Positions 18,416 to 27,608 of a stretch of DNA of 64,000 bases are shown here, piece after piece. Origin of the DNA: Oscillatoria nigro-viridis PCC 7112 (GTDB taxonomy: Bacteria; Cyanobacteriota; Cyanobacteriia; Cyanobacteriales; Microcoleaceae); the NCBI RefSeq assembly GCF_000317475.1, contig NC_019729.1, positions 62,001-126,000 on the forward strand, read 5' to 3'. The notes beneath the pieces were generated by a model. The model was given only the letters and a program-made list of their open reading frames with translations, was not told the DNA's origin and ran no database searches. Every line of letters starts with the position of its first letter. Position 1 is the first letter of the stretch. Position numbers and translations under genes: made by a program.

Positions 18416-19267
18416 ATGTTTAATTCTACAGAACTGCTGATTGAGGCTTTCATAGAACAACTTCAGAACGGTTACAGCCGCACTTATGGAGGCTACAAAT
18501 CAGACTATGCTGACATTATTGCCTGGGTGGGGGCAATGGCGTTAGAAAACATTGCCAACAGCGACGCTCTTTATCACAATGTAGAACACGCCATTTGCAT
18601 TAGCTTAGTCGGTCAAGAAATCTTGCGGGGAAAACACATTCGCAAGGGCGGAGTTTCCTGCGAAGATTGGCTGCACTTCATCATTTCTTTGCTGTGTCAA
18701 GACATCGGATATGTCAAAGGAGTTTGCCGGCAAGACCAAGAATCAGAAGGATTGTATGCTACGGGAAAAGATGGCATGAGAATTGCACTTGCTCCCGGTG
18801 CAACCGCGGCTAGCTTAGCTCCTTACCGAGTTGACAGAGCTAAATTGTTCATTGACGAGCGCTTCGGCAACCACAAGCTAATTAATGCGGAGATAATTAA
18901 ACAGAATATAGAACAGACTCGTTTCTCGGTGCTTGACGGTAACACTGACGATGATGCAGTTAATTACTCTAGTTTAGTGCGCGGTGCTGATTTGATCGGT
19001 CAGCTAAGCAACCCGCAATATTTGCAGAAAATTGGCGCGCTGTTTTACGAGTTGGAAGAAAGCGGTGCTACTAAAGTTTTGGGCTATCGACATCCGGGCG
19101 ATTTGCTGCAAAGCTACTCTAAGTTTTACTGGAGTGGCATTTATCCTCACATCAGCGAATCTCTAGGTTACTTGCAGTTGACGCAGGAAGGCAAACAGAT
19201 TGTGGCTAGTTTGTACGCTAACATATTCCGGATGGAACACCAACGTGGCGATTCTGAGGTTGCTTGA
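18416..19267 (+). CDS. HD-domain metalloprotein (Npun_R2479-like)
   Basis: A 283-residue protein resembling the cyanobacterial Npun_R2479 family of HD-type proteins. Visible metal-ligand-type residues are in DALYHNVEHAICI (His-x2-Glu-His) and LLCQDIGYVKGVC, where an HD-like Asp is retained, with later GNHKLINAEII and SLVRGADLIGQL. HD proteins are metal-dependent phosphohydrolases, but the substrate is unknown. AAGGACAGG lies before the ATG. It stands alone between the small gene and the Fur gene. Confidence 0.75.
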   Translation: MFNSTELLIEAFIEQLQNGYSRTYGGYKSDYADIIAWVGAMALENIANSDALYHNVEHAICISLVGQEILRGKHIRKGGVSCEDWLHFIISLLCQDIGYVKGVCRQDQESEGLYATGKDGMRIALAPGATAASLAPYRVDRAKLFIDERFGNHKLINAEIIKQNIEQTRFSVLDGNTDDDAVNYSSLVRGADLIGQLSNPQYLQKIGALFYELEESGATKVLGYRHPGDLLQSYSKFYWSGIYPHISESLGYLQLTQEGKQIVASLYANIFRMEHQRGDSEVA

Positions 19268-19512
19268 CGGAAGGATAAGGGAAATGCAGCAAGTTTTGAA
19301 TGCGTGAGATTGCTTTCCTAATAATTTCTTCGCTAACATTCCTTGCAGCGGTATTAAGGGGAAGCGAAAGACGGCGAGTTTTTAATGGGTGAGATTGGTT
19401 TCCTAAGAATCACTTTGCTAGCATTACTTGCAACGCGATTTCCCTACCTGAGTTCAATAGTGACCAATTACCAATTACTAATTCCCCCTTACCCAAATGT
19501 ATTTCATCCAAC

Positions 19513-20028
19513 TCAACTAATTTCCTCCTCAATTTTTGAATGATATCTCGGACACAACCAATTACTCGGCACCAAAGAAGGCCATCCCTCCCGCAGCGCT
19601 TCCAAACAAACAGCTCGCACAGTTAATTGACAGTCAAGCAGTTCGACCCCAGCTTTTTCAACTTGCTTTTTGCCAATTTTTAAAATGGATTCATCGCTAA
19701 ATTCAAAGGTTTTGTGACACTGAATGCAAACCAGGTGGTGGTGGTGGTGCAATTCGGGAAAATTCAGTTCGTAATGTTTGTGCCCTTCTGCTAATTCTAG
19801 TTCACGCAAAATTCCAATTCTTGCTAATAAATGCAGGGTTCGGTAGACAGTAGACAAGCCTATTCGTTCTCCTTTATTCTGCAAAGTCCTGTATAACTCT
19901 TCCGCACTTAAATGATTGCCTTGTGGCAGATTTTGAAAGACGCTCAAAATAGTTTCTCGCTGGGGAGTTAGGCGGCAACCTCTCTGGTTGAGTTCGACTT
20001 TGAGTGAGTTAGCACTGTATAAATTCAT
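19513..20028 (-). CDS. Fur-family regulator, Zur/FurB-like
   Basis: A 171-residue DNA-binding metalloregulator. The winged helix covers residues 1-85 (RLTPQRETIL, LSAEELYRTL, GLSTVYRTLHLL). Then come the metal and dimer region with a run of five histidines at 94-98 and the CxxC at Cys101/Cys104. The layout is closest to the cyanobacterial FurB (Zur) or PerR subfamily rather than iron-sensing FurA. The second structural CxxC near the C-terminus is replaced: Cys141 is followed by a GWPSLVPSNWLC insert with the next Cys at 159. Subfamily assignment is tentative. It lies next to the relic antenna gene. Confidence 0.75.
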   Translation of the reverse strand: MNLYSANSLKVELNQRGCRLTPQRETILSVFQNLPQGNHLSAEELYRTLQNKGERIGLSTVYRTLHLLARIGILRELELAEGHKHYELNFPELHHHHHLVCIQCHKTFEFSDESILKIGKKQVEKAGVELLDCQLTVRAVCLEALREGWPSLVPSNWLCPRYHSKIEEEIS

Positions 20029-20152
20029 GTCGGAAAAAATAAAAAAGTTGAACGATGATTGTCATGGATTATCTGTTATTTATTCGGGATATTTTTGAGA
20101 TTCTCCTCAAGTATATTTTTCGCGATCATCTATCTAATTTTGGACTCCCCCT

Positions 20153-20455
20153 TTAGTCCAGGGTAATCTGATAGCCACCTATCCCTCTTGCTAAAAGTGG
20201 AACTGAAAAAGTTGTTTTCGGTATTGATGCGTAATTTTTGTGAAGTTTAGAGCAATGTTGCGGATCGGCCTTGGTAAAACAAGTCTTAGGTTCAAAGTCA
20301 GTGCAACCGATCGCATCTTCAATACAAGCAACGCACGGGCGCACTGTAAATGTGAGGCGGTAGTCCTTAGTAAAAAAATCCCAATAACAAGGAATTTGAT
20401 ACAAGCGCTTGATTTGATGCACTCCTTCTGGCAATGTTACTGACAGACTCCACAA
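20153..20455 (-). CDS. Uncertain hypothetical protein or gene remnant
   Basis: About 100 residues from a TTG; the frame stays open to about 20497 without a better start. Several cysteines (RPCVACIEDAIGC, FEPKTCF) and a patterned sequence make it look natural. There is no convincing start or ribosome site, and it follows the antenna-gene relic, so it may be part of the same decayed region. No family recognised. Confidence 0.3.
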   Translation of the reverse strand: MWSLSVTLPEGVHQIKRLYQIPCYWDFFTKDYRLTFTVRPCVACIEDAIGCTDFEPKTCFTKADPQHCSKLHKNYASIPKTTFSVPLLARGIGGYQITLD

Positions 20456-20505
20456 AAATAATGAAAGTGGCGATACATAAATATTAGAAAAAGACAGTCA
20501 TACGG

Positions 20506-20691
20506 TTATTGTCTCAAGGTTGACCGAAATCTGAACGGCGTTTGGAGGTGAAAAATAGGAATTGCACCATCGATTTTCTGTGTGTAACTGCGCTGTAACA
20601 GCGACGAAAGATTTTCAGCAACTGGGCGGATGAAAGTCTGTTTCGCAATTTCTAATTCTCCGGGCTGGCGATCGACCGATGTCAACGGCAA
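20506..20691 (-). pseudogene. Possible short coding remnant
   Basis: A 61-residue open frame (SVDRQPGELEIAKQTFIRPV and onward) starting just after the PsaL-like remnant, in another frame from the hypothetical downstream. The sequence reads like protein, but no family is evident. It is listed because the whole 20153-21515 stretch looks like decaying coding DNA. Confidence 0.2.
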
Positions 20692-20700
20692 GCCGAGCAG

Positions 20701-21515
20701 TTAATTGACAAAACCTCGAACAATGGCATCTATACCAAAAAAATTTTCTAGCAGCAAATAGCCGAGAAAAGCAGCAGAGATGCCACCGATGGCAAAACCA
20801 CTCGGGAATCAACTCCCATATTCGGGAGTTTTATGCCAATAGAATGACTTGTCTTGTTCCAGATTTGGGCGATCGCCAACACAAAGGGCGATCGCCCAAA
20901 TCAAAATCAATGCCAGCGTCGCCAGCAAACCCGTCAGCCGTGTCAACCCTTTTTCCTGCAACCGAATCAACGCGGCAACTGATCCTACTAGGAAATCTCC
21001 GTCAGCTAAACTCATAAACCACCGAAATACATAGCTTTGGCCAACAAGAAGGTAGCGACACCCAGCAAAACTAGGCGGATGCCCAAGATGGTGGTCATTG
21101 TGTCTGCGTCTTCCCATGTGTAGCCAAAGAAAGAATTTCTTGCTTCGAGGGTGGCTGACCCTTTGAGGGAGTGAAAGATGCCGCCGAAGCCGACAAAGGC
21201 TGAGCTGATTAGGTGAATCGCGCCAACGGCGAAGTACGGATCGGTATCGACAATTTTGCCTCCCGCACCCCCGCCCAAGCCGAGTCTGGCTGGGTTTGGC
21301 AACAGGATTAAGCCTTGTTCGTACATGGGCAATGGTGGGTTAAAGCGGGAAAGCTCTAATAGGGTACAGGCTGCCGCCCACAAGACTATGAAGCCGGCGT
21401 GGGCGACGTGGGTACGGAGCCAACGGCCGGAAAGGTTGATTAAGCGGGCGTTGTCCACCCACCAGGGAAATGATGTTCCTTCGGCTGGGAAGGATTTTTT
21501 TGCCATGCTGGTCAC
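20701..21515 (-). pseudogene. Relic of a CP43'/IsiA-PsaL fusion antenna gene
   Basis: Residues 1-167 (21515 to 21012) are an IsiA/PsbC-type chlorophyll-antenna N-terminus: [72 protein letters not shown], and finally AKAMYFGGL with a stop. The reading then continues in another frame as a PsaL-like tail: ADGDFLVGS, LATLALILIWAIAL and, after an in-frame TGA near 20809, FAIGGISAAFLGYLLLENFF then DAIVRGFVN ending at 20701. PsaL-fused antenna proteins are known in some filamentous cyanobacteria. Here the middle antenna helices and the first PsaL part are missing, with at least one frameshift and one stop, so it should be non-functional. Confidence 0.8.
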
Positions 21516-22054
21516 GGCGATTTACCTCTTGAAAAAGATGCCAGGGGAGTTTTAAGCAATTACAGGTTATTGATATAGATAATCAACAATTTTAGTGCTT
21601 TCGTCAAGGGGTATTTGAGAAAAATTTTCACTGATTTGAGTTCAGGTATGTAAACGAGTAGGAAAAAACATCGTCATATCACGATTATGGCTGTTTTTGG
21701 CGCTTGACCGGAATTTTGCTTCTCGTTAGCAAAAATAGCAGCTAAAGGAATAGCTCTCAATTTATTGATAAATAATTTTATTAAGGAGTATGATGGCTAG
21801 AGTATTGTTTAAGTAGCGATCCAATCCTCTCGGAAAAGACTAGGTAGAAAAAGAAATCCGGTACTTTCCCATGGACAAGCTTCTCTAAAAGTACGGTTAG
21901 AGGGGGTGCGGGATTGTTTTTTTCCGAATCAAGAGAGTTAATGCCTACTTGTTGACATATTCATCTCAAACTCCAAACAACCAAGCCTGAGAGCATTTGC
22001 TCTCAGGCTTTTCTAGCGGAATTTTTAACTGCTTGTTGCATTTGGCACTCTAGC
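21516..22054. other. Spacer with structured stretch of unknown kind
   Basis: This 539-bp gap between rpaA and the antenna relic has no coding frame. From about 21780 to 21960 the plus strand shows a GTACTTT...AAAGTAC pairing and the stretch GTACGGTTAGAGGGGGTGCG, followed by a strong terminator at 21983-22012. It could encode a plus-strand small RNA or be a remnant of a structured RNA element. Confidence 0.35.
21983..22012 (+). terminator. Strong stem-loop terminator
   Basis: The arms AAGCCTGAGAGC and GCTCTCAGGCTT form a perfect 12-bp stem with an ATTT loop and TT after it on the plus strand. It lies 43 bases beyond the rpaA stop, so it may also serve rpaA, although the minus-strand T run is poor. 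Confidence 0.65.
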
Positions 22055-22795
22055 TCAAGCAGAGGATTTGGTTTCTTCAGCTACTTGCTCGTTGTTGGGT
22101 AACTCCAGGCAATACCCAGCCCCGTATACGGTTTTGATGTACCGAGGATGGCGGGGATCGGGTTCCATCTTGGTTCTCAGGTGTCTGATGTGTACGCGAA
22201 TAGTTTCGATGTCGTCGTCGGGGTCGTAACCCCACACTTCTTTGAGAATTTCGCTGGGAGAGACTGTCTGACCGTGGCGCTGAAGCAAGCAGTGCAGCAA
22301 CTCAAACTCTAGGTGGGTCAGTTTGACTGTCTGAGCGTACCAAACAGCTTCAAACCTTTCGGGGACAAGGGTCAGCGGGCCGTAATTCAGAATTTCGGAG
22401 TGTTTGGCAGCTTGGGGGATGCGGTCTGTGCGCCTTAGTAGAGCTCGCACTCTGGCTAGCATCTCTTCTAGTTCAAAGGGTTTGGTCAGGTAGTCGTCGG
22501 CGCCGGAGTTGAACCCTTCTACTTTGTCTTGAGTTTGACTTAAGGCTGTCAACATCAAGACGGGAATGTCTGAGGTGCGCTCGTCACGCCGCAAACGCTG
22601 ACATACTGTGAATCCGTCTACTCTAGGCAGCATGAGGTCTAGCATGATCAGGTCGGGGAGCAGTTGTATTGCTAGTGCCTGACCTTTGATGCCGTCTTCT
22701 GCCTGGGTGACTTCGTAGCCAGCCATTTCTAGGTTGACGGCTACGAGTTCGGCGATCGCCGCGTCATCATCAATAACAAGTATCCGGGGCATCAT
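22055..22795 (-). CDS. rpaA: Response regulator RpaA (circadian output / phycobilisome-associated A)
   Basis: A 246-residue OmpR-class regulator. The receiver domain has the acidic pair in LVIDDDAAI, the phospho-acceptor Asp in [15 protein letters not shown], and Lys in [10 protein letters not shown]. The C-terminal winged helix includes [33 protein letters not shown] and [15 protein letters not shown]. The whole matches RpaA rather than RpaB or ManR; in particular the linker [20 protein letters not shown] is characteristic. RpaA is phosphorylated by SasA and drives clock-controlled gene expression in Synechococcus; the same role here is inferred. Confidence 0.92.
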   Translation of the reverse strand: MMPRILVIDDDAAIAELVAVNLEMAGYEVTQAEDGIKGQALAIQLLPDLIMLDLMLPRVDGFTVCQRLRRDERTSDIPVLMLTALSQTQDKVEGFNSGADDYLTKPFELEEMLARVRALLRRTDRIPQAAKHSEILNYGPLTLVPERFEAVWYAQTVKLTHLEFELLHCLLQRHGQTVSPSEILKEVWGYDPDDDIETIRVHIRHLRTKMEPDPRHPRYIKTVYGAGYCLELPNNEQVAEETKSSA

Positions 22796-23388
22796 TATTT
22801 ATCTCACCGCTAACCGAATGGCAGATCCTACAGCCTTCTGGGGGTTCCAGGTAACTTTAACGAACAATTTTGTAATTTTAAGCTTCATTAAGGATTATAA
22901 GGTTGATTAAGAACTTTCGGTGCTCTGTAAATATTCTTGTACTAATTATAAGCCATAAGAGCGAATATCAGAAAACAGTTTGCCCCAAATCTTGCTGGGG
23001 GCAGATTCTCGGTCGGCAAGAACAGCCTTAACTTTTGCAGGGTGCGCCTGGGGCTTCACAGGATCGCCCTAACGGTAGTCCGCGTCTTCCATGACCCTGT
23101 TAACCGTTAACTGTAAATTTTTTAATTGAGTTAATTTTGCTTAAAAAATTTTTGTGCTTTTTGAGGGGTAGCGCTTGCTTTTTTGGGGTATTGACGGTAT
23201 TATTAAATAATCTTAATAGAAGTATTTATAAAATAAATAAATAGTATTGCGAGCATTTAATGCGGTCGTATAAAAGTCAAATAATCAATCCCGCAACCTG
23301 AAAATTTTTGGTCAATTTTTTGCCTGTGGGGCTAATTTTTTTCTCGCCCTGGAAGCACCAAAATAACCGATAAAAACAGCTTGCATAC
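22796..23388. other. Long rpaA upstream region
   Basis: A 593-bp AT-rich stretch between the FTR1 stop and the rpaA start, both on the minus strand. It should hold the rpaA promoter and the FTR1 terminator. A GCCCC...GGGGGC hairpin occurs at about 22982-23003. No coding frame was found. Confidence 0.4.
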
Positions 23389-24351
23389 CTACTGAGGGCG
23401 AGTTTCCGATCGAGCTGGCTGAGTATTTTGGTTGGGAACACTCGCCTTAGAGCCTAGTTTTTGGAAATAAAGACCGCCGATGGTGGCTAAGAATATTGTG
23501 TAAGCGGCTGCTTGGACGAGATAAAGTCGATCTCTGTATCCAAACAGTGCTTTGAGAAGCACTCCCGGAAATTGTCGATCGGGCAAAATTGCGGCTGCAT
23601 TCCACACCATAGGCCCTAAAATACAAGAGTGGACTGGTGCGAGGCGATCGTAATAAAAACAAATCGCTGCATACTTGCTATTCATCTGCGACAAAATCCC
23701 AGCCGCTTGGTCAAAATGTTTGAGTGCAGATACTGCCAAACCTGCCACGATCAACAGCAACAAAATCCCCATAAACTTGAAAAACAGGCGAATATCAATT
23801 TTGACACCCCACTTGAACAGTAGCGCGCCAATGATTGCCGCTCCAGTCAAACCGCCCAAAGCTCCCAAAGCGGGACTCAAACCTTGTTGAAATTGAGCGC
23901 TGACAAATATAACTGTTTCAAAACCTTCGCGCAGTACCGCAATAAAAATTAAGCCAAATACGCCCCAGCCGGCCTTGCTATTTTCTGTCAAAGCTGCTGT
24001 AACTGCTCCTTCAACTTCTGCTTTGAGAAAGCGAGCTTGCTGAGTCATCCAAATTAGCATCCAGCTTAGCATTGCGATCGCCACAAGCCCCAACACGCCC
24101 TCTAATAGCTGTTTAATTACTGGTGCGTAAGGCTGCTCTGATGTTGATAGTGCTGCCAGCAATCCATTGAATAGAGCGCCCACAAAACCGCTAGCAGCAA
24201 TGCCGGCTGCGACACCTGCATAAACCCAAGAATTGAGGTGAGTTTGCTCGGCTTTTTTGAGGCAAGCTAGTACAATCCCGACGACTAAGGCGGCTTCTAC
24301 GCCTTCGCGCAGGGTAATTACAAAAGTCGGTACAGCTTCGCTAAAATTCAT
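23389..24351 (-). CDS. FTR1-family iron permease
   Basis: A 320-residue multi-pass protein of the Ftr1/EfeU type that moves ferric iron across the inner membrane. Both signature REGxE motifs are present: TLREGVEAALVVG near residue 14, and AVLREGFETVIFV in the fourth helix. About seven hydrophobic segments fit the family. A ferritin-like gene lies 116 bp upstream on the same strand, consistent with uptake and storage of iron being expressed together. The regulator could be the Fur system, but no Fur box was defined. Confidence 0.9.
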   Translation of the reverse strand: MNFSEAVPTFVITLREGVEAALVVGIVLACLKKAEQTHLNSWVYAGVAAGIAASGFVGALFNGLLAALSTSEQPYAPVIKQLLEGVLGLVAIAMLSWMLIWMTQQARFLKAEVEGAVTAALTENSKAGWGVFGLIFIAVLREGFETVIFVSAQFQQGLSPALGALGGLTGAAIIGALLFKWGVKIDIRLFFKFMGILLLLIVAGLAVSALKHFDQAAGILSQMNSKYAAICFYYDRLAPVHSCILGPMVWNAAAILPDRQFPGVLLKALFGYRDRLYLVQAAAYTIFLATIGGLYFQKLGSKASVPNQNTQPARSETRPQ

Positions 24352-24467
24352 TTTTTATAATTATGGGGCATGGGGCATGGGGCATGGGGGATGGGCATGG
24401 GGCCTCGGTCATTGGTCATTGGAAATAACAACTCACCACTAACCAACAACCAATAACAATGATTAAA
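24352..24467. repeat. Tandem ATGGGGC-type repeat
   Basis: Between the FTR1 and ferritin-like genes lies a run of imperfect 7-base units (GGGGCATGGGGCATGGGGCA and on), then TCATTGGTCATTGG. These are short tandem repeats of the type common in cyanobacterial spacers. Confidence 0.6.
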
Positions 24468-24902
24468 TCAACTATAATCCCGCAGCATTTTTTTCAATTC
24501 TACTTGGTGCAATTCTTCTTGTCCAATTAGATTGCGGGCATATTCTTCCAAATAAACGCTGGAGTCAGTCACAACTTCAAGTAAAGATTTATACTTTTTG
24601 AGCGCTTTTTTCTCGTGATTTAAACTTTCTTCCAACAAGTCTTTCACCGAGTGTTTGTAGGTTTCTTCGATGGGAGCAATTTTCTGACTGGGATGCCCCT
24701 CTAAACCGGTGAGAATTTCTCCTGCTTGTTGGGCGTGGAGTAGGGATTCCGTTGCTTGTGCTTTAAAAAACTGCACGATGGGAATCCGGTTTGGTCCAGT
24801 CACCATTAGTGCATAGTGAGTGTAGCGCACGACACCTGCTAGTTCCCATTCCATGATGGTGCATAGCAGTTCCTGAGTTCTTTTTTCGTCAAGTTCTTTC
24901 AT
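24468..24902 (-). CDS. Ferritin-like / bacterioferritin-type protein
   Basis: A 144-residue four-helix protein. Iron-ligand type residues are seen as Glu/Tyr in MEWELAGVVRYTHYALM, Glu-His in ATESLLHAQQ, Glu-His in LNHEKKALKKY and GQEELHQVEL, giving two E-x2-H motifs of a ferritin-type diiron site. The length is at the short end for bacterioferritin. The downstream FTR1 permease supports a role in iron storage or oxidation. Confidence 0.8.
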   Translation of the reverse strand: MKELDEKRTQELLCTIMEWELAGVVRYTHYALMVTGPNRIPIVQFFKAQATESLLHAQQAGEILTGLEGHPSQKIAPIEETYKHSVKDLLEESLNHEKKALKKYKSLLEVVTDSSVYLEEYARNLIGQEELHQVELKKMLRDYS

Positions 24903-25018
24903 TTGTTGTTTTAGATGTAGAATGCCTTAGAGGGCGCTTTTTATAATATCACATTTAAGTTAAAAATGAAAAGTAAGGTGCTGATGGCGCGCTTTACCGG
25001 AGAGATGTTGTATGTGAG

Positions 25019-25735
25019 CTAGGGGTTAAATTCTAAGGTTCCCGTAGGATCAAAGACTACAGTAAACTTAGCGACTGGTGCTGCACTGTTACTGCTGCTA
25101 GTTTCGGAAGATTTCAGCAGATTTGGCAAAGGAGTTTCTTTGGTGTAATCCTTGGCTGGTTGATTGAGCGGCTCGAAATTGCCGTAGCTTGCGGGGCGGA
25201 ACGCCATCGCCCCATCTTGACTTGTACTGACTCGATAGACTAGATTTTGATTGAACTTAGGGCTAGTTTGCCAACTTCGATCGATGCGATCGTAGACTTT
25301 TAGATCTAACTCATCTAGTTTTACGCGATCCGTAATTTCTGCTGTCTGATTTGTTGCATCCACCGCCTGAACTTCCTGCTGGCCTGCTGATAGAAGTACA
25401 GCTTGGAGATTATAATCTGTAGGGCTACTCGCAATAGCCGTTTCAGTAGAGGTATTAGTGAAACGTACAACGTCTGGAGACTTGTCAGGCAAATTTTTGG
25501 GGTTGTCAACAGCTAAACTGGAATTATTTGCAGCCGGAACCGCACTGTTACTCGCAATAGCTGGTTAGCCCACCCCCTTAGCAACAGCATTAGCGGGATT
25601 TTGCCCCTCAATTATCAAAGACTTGAGGTGAAAACCGCGAAACTTTTCTTTTTGGCTAACGCGCCACATTGCGATGGGAAAAGCCATAAAGAAAAGAGTT
25701 AAAACTCCGACGCTAACCCAAACTATTTTGTGCAT
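25019..25735 (-). pseudogene. Membrane-anchored protein gene interrupted by an in-frame TAA
   Basis: From the ATG at 25735 the frame gives an N-terminal membrane anchor (KIVWVSVGVLTLFFMAFPIA) and a short luminal or periplasmic start, then meets TAA at 25565-25567. The same frame continues after the stop without a break (PAIASNSAVPAANNSSLAVD) into a 157-residue domain ending at 25019, so this was one gene of about 238 codons. The function is unknown. It overlaps the preceding small membrane-protein gene by 13 bp. A sequencing error could also explain the stop. Confidence 0.6.
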
Positions 25736-26055
25736 CTCTCTGGCGTTGACCAAAAGGCTAAAGTACGCATTTGTGGCAAGATTTTATCGGCAACCTGCTG
25801 CAAGGGAAAAGCCAAGTGTCCCGTATAAACCATTACCACTAATGCCAACATTGCACCCATGCCGTGAAGGGTTCCCATCCAGCGCTGCCAAGGGCTCGGA
25901 TGCAGTAGGTTAACTAAAGGTAAAAACAGAAATAAACCAGCGGATAAAAAGCTAAGTCCGTAGACAGACACTTGATCGATATCTAACTGTTTGGGAAATT
26001 CAGATGGAACTAAATCGGTAGTTGAGTCTTGGGTTGAGTGCTGCACCACTGGCAA
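25723..26055 (-). CDS. Small three-helix membrane protein
   Basis: A 110-residue protein with hydrophobic segments at about residues 32-52, 65-82 and possibly near 85 (VYGLSFLSAGLFLFLPLVNL, WMGTLHGMGAMLALVVMVY). It has a polar N-terminus and a basic C-terminus. It overlaps the start of the interrupted membrane-anchored gene, so the two probably form one transcript with it first. No family recognised; the iron genes downstream suggest, but do not show, a link to metal handling. Confidence 0.6.
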   Translation of the reverse strand: MPVVQHSTQDSTTDLVPSEFPKQLDIDQVSVYGLSFLSAGLFLFLPLVNLLHPSPWQRWMGTLHGMGAMLALVVMVYTGHLAFPLQQVADKILPQMRTLAFWSTPERCTK

Positions 26056-26678
26056 ACCTCCTGTCGGTTGTGCGGAAAATTACTTGAGAATAAGCGCATT
26101 AGTATTTTGAGTTTCTTGATAATGCAGATCGTGCGGGCAAAGCCGATCACACTTTGGCGCGAGTGACAACTGCCAACCTACTACTAAGTATATTGAGTCG
26201 CAATAATTCGCACTTTTTAGTTTCTACAACACGCAATTATTTGGGTTTTACTGGCTATCTGCTAATTTCACTGCTGCGATCTTTAAAAATTTAATGCTAT
26301 TTATTATCAACAGTTCAGTGTAAAGCCAATGATAGAATTTCAGTAAATTCTTTATATTTTTTTAATACTTTTGTTTGAGCTTGACGGTGAATTCAATTTT
26401 GCAGTTGAATCCGTAAACAAATATTGATAATTTTTATCAAAAAGCTTGAATGTGCGAGTTGTTTGTAAAATATCCGAATAATTCTTCAGGATGATTTAAT
26501 GTAAAATTTCTCATCCTCAAAATTCTGCTTTTGAGGCGCTAATCTATATGGAATAAGCGATCGCCCGCCGCCAATCCCCCGATCGCTCGATCGCATTAAT
26601 GCCCCCAGAGGGGGTTTTAAATTTTTGTAAAAAATAGTTGACTAAAGAGTTGGAAGTTCTCTCGTTTGGGATACATGA
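26056..26678. other. Divergent region upstream of cbiM
   Basis: A 623-bp AT-rich spacer between the small membrane-protein gene (minus) and cbiM (plus). I looked for a cobalamin riboswitch and a NikR-type palindrome and did not find a convincing one. The only clear element is the CCCCC-AGA-GGGGG stem-loop followed by TTTT at 26602-26618. Confidence 0.45.
26602..26618 (+). terminator. Stem-loop with T run upstream of cbiM
   Basis: CCCCCAGAGGGGG followed by TTTT lies 61 bases before the cbiM start. It resembles a small intrinsic terminator and could act as an attenuator of the metal-transport genes, since no plus-strand gene precedes it. The loop of three bases is short. Confidence 0.45.
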
Positions 26679-27608
26679 ATGCACATACCTGATGGTTTCC
26701 TTTCACCGCCAGTAGCCATTGCCACCGGCATAGCAAGTGCAGCAGTAATTGCAGTTGCCTTAAATCGAACCCGCGCCAGTCTTGGACTTCGACAAGCCCC
26801 AATCATGGGCTTAACTACAGCTTTCGTGTTTGCAGCCCAGATGATCAACTTTCCCGTAGCCGGCGGCACCAGCGGCCACTTGTTGGGAGGGGCGCTCGCA
26901 TCCGTCGTGTTGGGGAGCCCTTGGGCGGCAACTTTAGCGATGAGCACAGTTTTTATAATTCAGAGCGTCTTGTTTGCCGACGGGGGCATCACCGCCTTGG
27001 GAGCCAATATTTTTAACATGGGGCTAGTTGGGATTTGGGTGGGCTGGTGGCTGTTGCAGCCATTGCAGCAACTCTTGGGAGGTTCCAGAAATCGTTTGCC
27101 CCTAGCCGCGGGCCTCGCCGCCGCCCTCAGCGTCGTGGCTGCTTCGATTTGTGTGGCGATCGAACTGGCAATTTCTGGTACAGTAGGACTCAATATCGCA
27201 TTGCCAGGAATGGTAGGCGTACATATTTTAATTGGCATTGGCGAAGGGGTAATTACAGGCGGCGTTTTAACTTATCTCGTCAAAGTGCGGCCGGATTTAC
27301 TGCCGGGAGAACAGCCGCAATTGCAGAAATGGGTAGTGCCAGTAATCGGAGTGTTATTAATTTCCGGGGTGCTTTCGCTGTTCGCTTCAAGTTGGCCTGA
27401 CGGGTTAGAAGCGGTAGCCGAAAAATACGGCTTTAAAGATAAAGAAGCTGTGGCGATCGAAAATCCCACTCCTTTAGCAGATTACACAGTTAAAGGATTA
27501 GAAGAACAGCCTATTGGTACTAGCATTGCTGGACTTTTAGGATCTGCCTTCAGCTTCGGCGCGGCTTTTGGAATTGCTCAGTTGGTGGTAAAACCTAAAG
27601 ATGTCTAA
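26679..27608 (+). CDS. cbiM: Cobalt/nickel ECF transporter substrate-binding subunit CbiM with PDGLE domain
   Basis: The S-component of a group-I ECF importer. The N-terminus is MHIPDGFLS, whose His2 is a metal ligand in the family. Six or more membrane segments follow, with INFPVAGGTSGHLLGGALA and IGEGVITGGVLTYL. The C-terminal part (WPDGLEAVAEKYGF, near residue 245) is the PDGLE domain that replaces a separate CbiN/NikN. At 309 residues it is the fused form. Co2+ and Ni2+ cannot be distinguished by eye. Its end overlaps cbiQ by eight bases. Confidence 0.9.
   Translation: MHIPDGFLSPPVAIATGIASAAVIAVALNRTRASLGLRQAPIMGLTTAFVFAAQMINFPVAGGTSGHLLGGALASVVLGSPWAATLAMSTVFIIQSVLFADGGITALGANIFNMGLVGIWVGWWLLQPLQQLLGGSRNRLPLAAGLAAALSVVAASICVAIELAISGTVGLNIALPGMVGVHILIGIGEGVITGGVLTYLVKVRPDLLPGEQPQLQKWVVPVIGVLLISGVLSLFASSWPDGLEAVAEKYGFKDKEAVAIENPTPLADYTVKGLEEQPIGTSIAGLLGSAFSFGAAFGIAQLVVKPKDV

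Noticed and set aside
21830-21930. Possible cobalamin riboswitch (AAATCCGG...CTTTCCC-like stretch).
   Set aside because: The rest of the consensus, including the later conserved boxes, is missing, and it lies far from any cobalt gene on the correct strand.
21880-21930. Possible group II intron remnant.
   Set aside because: Only one short motif-like stretch is seen; no domain V or reverse transcriptase was found, so I keep it as unassigned.
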